Of a stretch of DNA of 32,570 nucleotides, positions 6,673 to 13,529 are shown one piece after another. Location of the stretch: contig DAHVTI010000076.1 of the NCBI GenBank assembly GCA_027324255.1, positions 1 through 32,570 on the forward strand, written 5' to 3'. Numbering within the stretch: the first letter of the stretch is position 1; each line of letters opens with the position of its first letter. Source of the stretch: Bryobacterales bacterium. Its GTDB lineage: Bacteria > Acidobacteriota > Terriglobia > Bryobacterales > Bryobacteraceae. The notes beneath the pieces were generated by a model that was not told the DNA's origin, made no database searches, and saw only the letters and a list, made by a program, of their open reading frames with translations. The translations under genes and the position numbers were made by a program.

Positions 6673-9003
6673 ATGGCCTCCGCATTTCTCCGCCTCCTCA
6701 AGCAGCTCCCCCTCGCCGTCCTCTCCCTGGCCTACGTTCCGCTCTCCTGGGCCGCCCTCTGGCTCGCCGATATCTGCTTCTTCTTCTTCGGACGCCGCCG
6801 CCTCACCCCGGACTCCCGCCCCGCCACCGCCTCCGCCACCGTCGTCATCCCCAACTGGAACGGCCGCGACCTCCTCGAAAAGTACCTCCCCAGTGTCCTC
6901 GACGCCATGCGCGGCCACCCCGGCAATGAAGTCCTCGTCGTCGACAACGGCTCCACCGACGGCAGCGCGGATTTCCTCCGCACCCATTTCCCGGAGGTGA
7001 ACCTTCTCGCCCTGCCGCACAATCTCGGCTTCGGCGGCGGCTCCAACGCCGGCTTCCGCGCCGCCAAGAACGACATCGTCGTCCTCCTCAACAGCGACAT
7101 GCGCGTCGACGCGGGCTTCCTCCAGCCCCTCCTCGACGGCTTCAGCGACGAGAAGGTCTTCGCCGTCTCCTGCCAGATCTTCTTCAGCGACCCCGTCCGT
7201 CAGCGCGAGGAAACCGGCCTCACCCAGGGCTGGTGGGCCCGCGGCGGCCTCCGCGTCCGCCACTACGACGAGCCCCAGATCTTCTCCCCCTTCCCCTGCT
7301 TCTACGGCGGCGGCGGCTCCTGCGCCTTCGACCGCCGCAAGTTCCTCTCGCTCGGCGGCTTCGACCACCTCCTCCGCCCCTTCTACCTCGAAGACACCGA
7401 CCTTGGCTACATGGCCTGGAAACGCGGCTGGAAGGTGCTCTACCAGCCCGCCAGCAAGGTCTGGCACGAACACCGCGGCACCATCGGCAAAAAGTTCTCC
7501 CGCGCCTATATCGACGGCGTCATCCGCAAGAACTTCCTGCTCTTCTGCTGGAAAAACATCCACCAGCCCTCCTGGCTCGCCGCCCACTTCCTCTATTCCT
7601 GGGCCGGCGCCGTGCTCAGCGTTGCCGCCGGAGACTCGCTCGAACGCGCCGGCTTCGACGGCCTCGCCCGCGCCTTCCTCCAGCTCCCCGAAGCCCTCCG
7701 CGCCCGCTGGCGCGCCCGCTCGCTGGCCGCCGTCGACGACGCCGAAGCCTTCCGCCGCCCCATGGGCGGCTACTTCCGCGACCGCTTCGAACCCATCGAT
7801 CCCCACCCCGAGCGCCTCCGCGTCCTCCTCGTCTCGCCCTACCCCATCTGCCCGCCCATCCACGGCGGCGGCGTCTTCATGCACGGCGCCGTCCGCTCCC
7901 TCGGCCCCCTCGTCGACCTCCACGTCATCGCCATGGTCGACGACCCCAGGGAGATGCAGGCCCATGCCGCCATCCTCGACTGCACCGCCTCCCTCGAATT
8001 CATAGTCCGCCTCGAAGGCCAACCCAAGGGCATCGGCGCCATCACCCCCTTCGCCATCCGCGAGTTCCGCGGCCGGGAACTCGAATGGCTCATCCACCGC
8101 CAGATCTTCAACCACAAGATTCACGCCGTCCAGCTCGAATACACCCAGCTCGGCCAGTACGCCGGACCCTATCGCCGCCTCGTCTGGACGCTGTTCGAGC
8201 ACGACGTCTACTTCCAGTCCGTGGCCCGCATCCTCAAGAGCTTCGGCCTCTTCGGCAAGTTGAAGGGCTCCGTCGAATACCTCCGCGCCCTGCACTATGA
8301 GCTGCGGCTCCTGCCGAAGTTCGACGAGATCCAGACCTGCACGGAAGAGAACACCCGCCACGTCCTCTCGTTCCTGCCGGAGCTCGAGGGCCGCGTCCAC
8401 CACCATCTCCGCGCCGGCATTGATACCTCCGCCTACCCCTACCGCTCCGCTCCCCGCCGCGGCAGGACCCTGCTCTTCCTCGGCAGCTTCCGCCACCTGC
8501 CCAACCGCGCCGCGTTGAACTGGTTCCTCGCCGAAGTTATGCCGCGCGTCCTGCGCGAAGAGCCTGACGCCCGCCTCAAGGTGATCGGCTCCGACCCGCC
8601 CGCCGTCCACACCATCCCCGACTGCGGCGGCGCCGTCGAGCTGATCGGTTTCGTCGATGACATCCTGCGCCCCTTCGCCGAGTGCGACATCTTCGTCTGC
8701 CCCATCCTCAGCGGCTCCGGCGTGCGCGTGAAACTGCTGGAAGCCTTCGCCTCCGGCATCCCCTGCGTCTCCACCCGCATCGGCGCCGAAGGGCTCTCGG
8801 CGGAGGATGGCCAATACTGCTCGCTCGCCGACGACCCCGCCGGCTTCGCCGCCCGCGTTGTCGCCCTGCTACGCAACCCCGAAGACGCCTGCGCCATGGC
8901 CGCCCGCGCGCGCGAATTCGTGGCCGCCCGCCACGACACCGCCGCCATGTCCCGCCGCCTCGAAGCTGTCTACCGCGAAATCCTCGCCCGCAAAGCCCAG
9001 TAG
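6673..9003 (+). CDS. Fused GT2-GT4 bifunctional glycosyltransferase
   Basis: A 776-residue protein with two glycosyltransferase units. A hydrophobic N-terminal segment (about 10-38) could bind the membrane. A GT2 (GT-A) domain follows, with V-V-I-P-N-W-N-G, V-V-D-N-G-S-T-D-G, the metal-binding-type N-S-D at 140-142 and the acceptor-side E-D-T-D-L-G-Y. After a linker, a GT4 (GT-B) domain starts near residue 383 (R-V-L-L-V-S-P-Y-P) and ends with S-G-S-G-V-R-V-K-L-L-E-A (E690), the nucleotide-sugar site. It would add two sugars in succession to the growing glycan. The ATG follows the TAA of the methyltransferase gene with no gap. Both units look complete, so this is a real fusion rather than two genes. 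Confidence 0.88.
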   Translation: MASAFLRLLKQLPLAVLSLAYVPLSWAALWLADICFFFFGRRRLTPDSRPATASATVVIPNWNGRDLLEKYLPSVLDAMRGHPGNEVLVVDNGSTDGSADFLRTHFPEVNLLALPHNLGFGGGSNAGFRAAKNDIVVLLNSDMRVDAGFLQPLLDGFSDEKVFAVSCQIFFSDPVRQREETGLTQGWWARGGLRVRHYDEPQIFSPFPCFYGGGGSCAFDRRKFLSLGGFDHLLRPFYLEDTDLGYMAWKRGWKVLYQPASKVWHEHRGTIGKKFSRAYIDGVIRKNFLLFCWKNIHQPSWLAAHFLYSWAGAVLSVAAGDSLERAGFDGLARAFLQLPEALRARWRARSLAAVDDAEAFRRPMGGYFRDRFEPIDPHPERLRVLLVSPYPICPPIHGGGVFMHGAVRSLGPLVDLHVIAMVDDPREMQAHAAILDCTASLEFIVRLEGQPKGIGAITPFAIREFRGRELEWLIHRQIFNHKIHAVQLEYTQLGQYAGPYRRLVWTLFEHDVYFQSVARILKSFGLFGKLKGSVEYLRALHYELRLLPKFDEIQTCTEENTRHVLSFLPELEGRVHHHLRAGIDTSAYPYRSAPRRGRTLLFLGSFRHLPNRAALNWFLAEVMPRVLREEPDARLKVIGSDPPAVHTIPDCGGAVELIGFVDDILRPFAECDIFVCPILSGSGVRVKLLEAFASGIPCVSTRIGAEGLSAEDGQYCSLADDPAGFAARVVALLRNPEDACAMAARAREFVAARHDTAAMSRRLEAVYREILARKAQ

Positions 9004-9010
9004 CCCCCGG

Positions 9011-9559
9011 CTACCTGCCCTGCCCCTTCGCCTGCCTGTCGATGGCCTTTGCCAGCTCCCCCGCCACGCCCTTCGCCGTGTCGTTCAGATCCTCCGGCCG
9101 GCCCGTCGAGGGCTTCGCGTACAGCGACCAGATCACGTTTCTCGTCGCCCGGTTCACCAGGAAGTACGTCCCCTTGCCCCGCCCGAAAGTGCTTGGCCGG
9201 TCCGGCAGCGTGTTCTTCACGTCGAAGGCCGCCGGCTTTTCCTCTTCCGCGTCCTTGTCCTTTTCGTCCTTCTCCGGCTTCGCGGGCTCTTCCACCTTCG
9301 GCTCCGGGTACAGCTCACGCATCTTCTCCTCGAACGTCTTGCCCAGCCGGTCCGTGAAGATCACGTCCGCCTTCGCCGGGTCCGTCACCACCTGCAGTAC
9401 GCCCTTCCGCGTCACCGCGTTGGCCAGGTACTGGTCAAAAGCGTTCCCCATCGGCAGGATATACACGCTCTTCACTTCGAGCAGCTCATGCGCGGGTGCC
9501 GGAACCGGCGCCGGCTGCGCCGGTGCTTGCAGCATCAATAACAGGGCCAGGGTCGTCAT
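9011..9559 (-). CDS. Secreted protein of unknown function
   Basis: A 182-residue protein beginning with a signal peptide (M-T-T-L-A-L-L-L-M-L). ATG 9559 is preferred because GAGG lies 8 bases before it; a GTG three codons upstream (9568) is the alternative. After a Pro/Ala-rich segment comes a compact region (V-Y-I-L-P-M-G-N-A-F-D-Q-Y-L-A-N) and A-D-V-I-F-T-D-R-L-G, then a charged Lys/Glu linker of about 25 residues, then F-G-R-G-K-G-T-Y-F-L-V-N and V-I-W-S-L-Y-A-K-P. I have a sense that such proteins occur in acidobacteria but know no function. It is the only intact minus-strand gene inside the glycan cluster; it ends 7 bases from the GT2-GT4 stop and diverges from the next GT2. Confidence 0.75.
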   Translation of the reverse strand: MTTLALLLMLQAPAQPAPVPAPAHELLEVKSVYILPMGNAFDQYLANAVTRKGVLQVVTDPAKADVIFTDRLGKTFEEKMRELYPEPKVEEPAKPEKDEKDKDAEEEKPAAFDVKNTLPDRPSTFGRGKGTYFLVNRATRNVIWSLYAKPSTGRPEDLNDTAKGVAGELAKAIDRQAKGQGR

Positions 9560-9600
9560 TCGGAACACCTCATTTTATCGTGCGGCACTCGGCCGCCGTA

Positions 9601-9614
9601 GCCCCCGCGGGGGC
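9601..9614. repeat. Perfect 14-bp palindrome between divergent genes
   Basis: GCCCCCGCGGGGGC is fully self-complementary and lies between the divergent starts of the secreted protein (9559) and the GT2 gene (9698). A TACAAT box (9657-9662) stands about 36 bases before the GT2 start. It could be an operator or simply GC-rich chance. Confidence 0.35.
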
Positions 9615-9697
9615 CGAAGGAGGCCCGCTCGGAGCCTGCCTCGATTCCAATGCACTTACAATAGACGTTTTGGGCCCCCGGAAAGACGAACCGCCCC

Positions 9698-10375
9698 GTG
9701 TACAAGAACCTGAAAGTCACCGTCGTCATCCCCTGCCTCAACGAGGAGCAGGGCATCGAGCAGGTCCTCCGGCGCATGCCGGAGCTCGTCGATGAGGTCA
9801 TCGTCGTCGATAACGCCTCTACTGACCGCACCGCCGATGTCGCCCAATCCCTCGGCGCCCTCGTCATCCGCGAGGATGTCCGCGGCTACGGCCGCAGCTA
9901 CAAAAAGGGATTCGCCTTGGCCTCCGGCGACGTCATCGTCACCCTCGACGGCGACCATAGCTACCCCCCGGACGCCATCAGCTACCTGCTCGAAGCCTTC
10001 CTCCACCTCGAAGCCGACTTCCTCAACGCTTCCCGCTTCCCCGTCCGCGACCGCCACGCCATGAGCTTCAAGCACAAGTTCGGCAACCTCGTGCTCTCCA
10101 TCGCCATGTCGCTCCTTTTCTTCCGCTGGGTGCGCGACTCCCAAAGCGGTATGTGGGTCCTCCGCCGCGGCATCCTCAAAGATATGCAGCTCCTCTCCGA
10201 CGGCATGGCTTTCTCCGAGGAGATTAAGATCGAGGCCCTCCTCCACCCCACCGCCCGCTTCGAGGAGATTTCCATTCTCTACTCCTCCCGCCTCGGCGAA
10301 ATAAAACTCAACCCCTGGCGCGATGGCTTCCAAAACCTGTTCTTCCTCCTCAAGAAACGCTTTGCTCGGGAGTGA
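9698..10375 (+). CDS. GT2 glycosyltransferase, dolichol-phosphate-mannose-synthase-like
   Basis: A 225-residue GT-A enzyme starting at GTG 9698. It has V-V-I-P-C-L-N-E-E near the N-terminus, V-V-D-N-A-S-T-D, R-G-Y-G-R-S-Y-K-K-G and the metal-binding D-G-D at residues 84-86. The R-D-S-Q-S-G-M-W-V-L-R-R segment is typical of polyprenyl-phosphate glycosyltransferases. It would load a sugar onto a polyprenyl phosphate at the inner membrane, giving a donor for periplasmic or membrane-side transfer. It ends soon after the catalytic domain, without the GtrA-like membrane domain carried by longer relatives. No strong ribosome site is visible. Confidence 0.85.
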   Translation: MYKNLKVTVVIPCLNEEQGIEQVLRRMPELVDEVIVVDNASTDRTADVAQSLGALVIREDVRGYGRSYKKGFALASGDVIVTLDGDHSYPPDAISYLLEAFLHLEADFLNASRFPVRDRHAMSFKHKFGNLVLSIAMSLLFFRWVRDSQSGMWVLRRGILKDMQLLSDGMAFSEEIKIEALLHPTARFEEISILYSSRLGEIKLNPWRDGFQNLFFLLKKRFARE

Positions 10376-10452
10376 AGTAATGTTAGCCTGTTAGTGTTCC
10401 CGCCTGTTTCCCCTCCTCCTAGCTATCCTGCCGCCTTTCATTCGCTCAAAGA

Positions 10453-11433
10453 ATGCCGTCACAGATCACAGTCGTCGTACCGCATTGGAACCGCGCGCAA
10501 CTGCTCGAGCGCCTGCTCGAAAGCATCGCCGCGCAGACCCTCGCGCCCGACCGCGTCCTGATCGCCGACAACAACTCCACCGACTTGAGCGACCAGGTCG
10601 CCGCCCGCTTCGGCGCCGAGTTCCTCGCCTCCACCTGCAATCAGGGCTTCGCCCGCGCCGTCAACCGCGGAATCGACGCCGCCTCCACCCGCTGGGTGGC
10701 CATCCTCAACAACGACGTCGAGCTCGACCCCTCCTGCCTGCAACTGTTGCGCGATCAGGCCGAAGCCGCCCAGGCCTGGTTTGCCGCGCCCCGCCTGCTC
10801 CAGGCCGGCAGCACCGGCCGCCTCGACGGCTGCTTCGACCTCCTTTCCCGCTCCGGCTGCGCCTGGCGCGCCGGCCACGGCGCCCCAGACGGCCCGCCCT
10901 TTGACCAGCCTCGCACCATCGCCTTCGCCCCCCTCACCGCCGCCCTCTTCCGCCGCGATCTCTTCCAGCGCACCGGCCCGCTCGACGAGCGCTTCGAGTC
11001 CTACCTCGAAGACGTCGACCTCGGCCTGCGCTGCGCCCTCGCCGGACTGCCGGGCATCTACGTCCCCGCGGCCTCCGCCCGCCACACCGGCAGCGCTACC
11101 CTCGGCCCCTGGAGCCCGCAAATGGTGGAGCTGATCGCCCGCAACCAGGTGATCCTCGCCGCCAAGCACCTGCCCCGCGCCTATTACTGGCAGATCGTCG
11201 CCGGCCAGCTCCTCTGGGGCGCACTTGCCTTTCGCCGCGGCGCCGGCGTCGCCTGGTGGAGAGGCAAGCGCGCCGGAATGCGCCTCTTCCGCTCCGTCCG
11301 CGACGCGTCCACCCCCTCTCCCCAAACGGCTCTCGACCCCATCCTGCGCGAGTCCGAATCCGAAATCCGCCGCCTGCAACAGGCCACAACCCGCGACGGC
11401 TACTGGCGCGCCTACTTCCTGGTGGCTCTATGA
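10453..11433 (+). CDS. GT2 glycosyltransferase (rhamnosyltransferase-like)
   Basis: A 326-residue GT-A enzyme: V-V-P-H-W-N-R-A near the start, I-A-D-N-N-S-T-D, N-Q-G-F-A-R-A-V-N-R-G and the N-N-D (86-88) that stands in place of the classic D-X-D in the WbbL/rhamnosyltransferase-like group. The acceptor-site motif is Y-L-E-D-V-D-L-G-L-R. A hydrophobic stretch near residues 240-255 may touch the membrane. It likely adds one sugar during assembly of the exported glycan; the donor cannot be told. The stop overlaps the ATG of the next GT2 gene in an ATGA, so translation of the two is probably coupled. Confidence 0.87.
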   Translation: MPSQITVVVPHWNRAQLLERLLESIAAQTLAPDRVLIADNNSTDLSDQVAARFGAEFLASTCNQGFARAVNRGIDAASTRWVAILNNDVELDPSCLQLLRDQAEAAQAWFAAPRLLQAGSTGRLDGCFDLLSRSGCAWRAGHGAPDGPPFDQPRTIAFAPLTAALFRRDLFQRTGPLDERFESYLEDVDLGLRCALAGLPGIYVPAASARHTGSATLGPWSPQMVELIARNQVILAAKHLPRAYYWQIVAGQLLWGALAFRRGAGVAWWRGKRAGMRLFRSVRDASTPSPQTALDPILRESESEIRRLQQATTRDGYWRAYFLVAL

Positions 11434-12440
11434 CAACCGGCGCCGTCATCGTCACCTACAACTCCGCCGGCCACATCGGCCCCTGCCTCGACTCCTGCCT
11501 CGCGCACGCGCGCGACCTCGACGCAGGCATCGTCGTCGTCGATAACGCCTCGTCTGACTCCACCCTCGACGAAGTCCGCTCGCGCCCCGCCGTCACAATC
11601 ATCGCCAACTCCCACAACGCCGGCTTCGCCGCCGCCGCCAACCAGGGCTTCGCCGCCCTACCCCATGCCGCTGCCGTCCTGCTCCTGAACCCCGACACCC
11701 AGCTCATCTCTTCGCCCTCAATTCTCTCGCGCGCGCTCCAGGAGACGCCCCGCGCCGCGGCTGCCGGCGGTATGCTGCTCTCGCCCTCCGGCGCCCCTCA
11801 GCTCGGTTTCCAGTTCCGCCGCTTCCCCACTCCCGCCGCCCTCGCCTTCGAAACCCTCGGCCTCAACCGTCTCTTCCCCTCGAACCCCGTCAACCGCCGC
11901 TACCGCGCGCTCGACCTCGACCCCGCCTTGCCAGCCGAAGGCATCCAGCCCGCCGGCGCCTGCCTGCTCGTCCTCCGCGCCGCCTGGCAACAGGTCCGCG
12001 GCTTCGACGAAGGCTTCCATCCGCTCTGGTTCGAGGACGTCGATTTCCTCAAACGCCTCTCTGATTCCGGCTGGCGCATCCTCTATGCGCCCGCCTTCCA
12101 GGCCGCTCATTTCGGCGGACATTCCATCGCCCGCCTGCGGACGGCCTCTCGCCAACTATACTGGTACAATAACTTGCTTCGTTATGCTTCCCTTCACTTC
12201 GGGACCGCTGGAAGGGTCCTGAATTGCGGGGCTGTATTCATCGGAGTGTTGCCGCGCGCAGTGACGGGGATGTTACTGGAGCGAACGGTCCAATCTGTGG
12301 CTCTTTATGGTAGATTGGGTCAACTCGCTGTTACCTATCTTTGGGGGGGAGTCTCTTTCGCCTCTTCTCCGGGGAAGGCTTCGCGGGCTTCACATTCGGA
12401 GTGTGAGCCTGCCGGCACGCAGAAGCGGACCGGCTCTTAG
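11430..12440 (+). CDS. GT2 glycosyltransferase
   Basis: A 336-residue GT-A enzyme. The ATG at 11430 is chosen because it forms an ATGA overlap with the previous stop and the family pattern begins at once (V-I-V-T-Y-N-S-A). The open frame runs farther upstream only as an out-of-frame reading of the preceding gene. Key motifs are V-V-D-N-A-S-S-D, N-A-G-F-A-A-A-A-N-Q-G, N-P-D (87-89) and W-F-E-D-V-D-F. It is a close relative of its neighbours and probably adds a sugar in the same pathway. The last 90 codons change sharply in codon use compared with the first 240, with many A/T third positions, and the final 25 residues are low-complexity and family-unlike. Confidence 0.85.
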   Translation: MTTGAVIVTYNSAGHIGPCLDSCLAHARDLDAGIVVVDNASSDSTLDEVRSRPAVTIIANSHNAGFAAAANQGFAALPHAAAVLLLNPDTQLISSPSILSRALQETPRAAAAGGMLLSPSGAPQLGFQFRRFPTPAALAFETLGLNRLFPSNPVNRRYRALDLDPALPAEGIQPAGACLLVLRAAWQQVRGFDEGFHPLWFEDVDFLKRLSDSGWRILYAPAFQAAHFGGHSIARLRTASRQLYWYNNLLRYASLHFGTAGRVLNCGAVFIGVLPRAVTGMLLERTVQSVALYGRLGQLAVTYLWGGVSFASSPGKASRASHSECEPAGTQKRTGS

Positions 12441-12457
12441 GTTTGGCCAAGTTTGTC

Positions 12458-13519
12458 ATGGCTTATAACGATTTTGTCTCCGTCACGATAGTGACCTATA
12501 ACAGCGGGCGCTATATCAAGCGGTGTCTTGAATCCGTGCTGGCCCAGAAGGGCCCGCAATTCGAGATCATCGTCGTTGACAACAATTCCACCGACGGAAC
12601 TCGCGACATCCTCGAGCGCTACGAGGAGCGGTGTAAGATCGTTCTCAACAACACCAACGCCGGTTTCGCCGCCGCCCAGAATCAGGCCATCCAGCTCTCC
12701 CGCGGCAACTGGATCCTCACCCTCAACCCCGACGTCCTCCTCATGCCCTACTTCATCCAGGCCCTGCTCGAGGCCGGCCGCCTGGATAACCGCATCGGCA
12801 CCGTCTGCGGCAAGCTTCTCGCCATGAGCCCGGACTTCGACATCGACGCCAAGCCGCGCGTCGATTCCACCGGCATCTACTTCACCCCCAACCTCCGCCA
12901 CCTCGACCGCGGCAGCCGCCAGATCGACAACGGCCACTACCTCAAGCGCGAATACGTCTTCGGCGCCACCGCCGCCGCCGCCCTCTACCGCCGCACCATG
13001 ATCGACGACATCTCGATCAACGGCGAGTTCTTCGATACTGAGTTCTTCGTCTACCGCGAGGACGCCGACGTGGCCTGGCGCCAGCAGATCATGGGCTGGC
13101 GCTGCCTCTATACGCCCTACGCCCGCGGCTACCACGTCCGCGCCGTCCTGCCCGGCAACCGCCGCGCCCTGCCGCGCGAGATCAACATGCACTCCGTCAA
13201 GAACCGCTTCCTCATGCGGATCAAAAACATGACGGGCGATCTCTACAGGCGCTACTGGCTCCCGGTCACCGCTCGCGACGTCGTCGTCCTCGCCTGCTGC
13301 CTGCTCTACGAACATTACTCGCTGCGCGCCTTCTGGAAGGTCATCCGCCAGTGGAGCGGCGCGCTCGACAAGCGCCGTCAGATCATGGCCCGCAAGCGCG
13401 TCTCCGATGAGTACATGGCCGGCTGGTTCCACTACGAGCCCGTCAGCCACCCCATGAAGAAGAAGGCCGTAGGGGAACTCGGCCCCGCCCGCTCGCGCAC
13501 CCAGATCGCCGAGAGCTGA
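12458..13519 (+). CDS. GT2 glycosyltransferase
   Basis: A 353-residue GT-A enzyme. ATG 12458 is chosen; a TTG at 12443 would add five residues, and neither has a good ribosome site. Motifs are V-T-I-V-T-Y-N-S-G-R-Y, V-V-D-N-N-S-T-D-G-T, N-A-G-F-A-A-A-Q-N-Q-A, N-P-D (90-92) and Y-R-E-D-A-D-V-A-W-R. It resembles rhamnosyltransferase-type enzymes that also have an H-S-V-K-N-R-F-L segment after the catalytic domain. A hydrophobic segment near 270-285 may be membrane-associated. It forms part of the run of GT2 genes and ends 10 bases before the GH106-like gene. Confidence 0.87.
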   Translation: MAYNDFVSVTIVTYNSGRYIKRCLESVLAQKGPQFEIIVVDNNSTDGTRDILERYEERCKIVLNNTNAGFAAAQNQAIQLSRGNWILTLNPDVLLMPYFIQALLEAGRLDNRIGTVCGKLLAMSPDFDIDAKPRVDSTGIYFTPNLRHLDRGSRQIDNGHYLKREYVFGATAAAALYRRTMIDDISINGEFFDTEFFVYREDADVAWRQQIMGWRCLYTPYARGYHVRAVLPGNRRALPREINMHSVKNRFLMRIKNMTGDLYRRYWLPVTARDVVVLACCLLYEHYSLRAFWKVIRQWSGALDKRRQIMARKRVSDEYMAGWFHYEPVSHPMKKKAVGELGPARSRTQIAES

Positions 13520-13529
13520 CCTTGCCCTC

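Noticed and set aside
5272-8814. Very long open frame (1,180 codons) on the minus strand opposite the methyltransferase and GT2-GT4 genes
   Set aside because: It is a shadow caused by GC-rich codons: the translation is a low-complexity Gly/Ala/Glu/Asp/Val string, while the + strand encodes clear enzymes.
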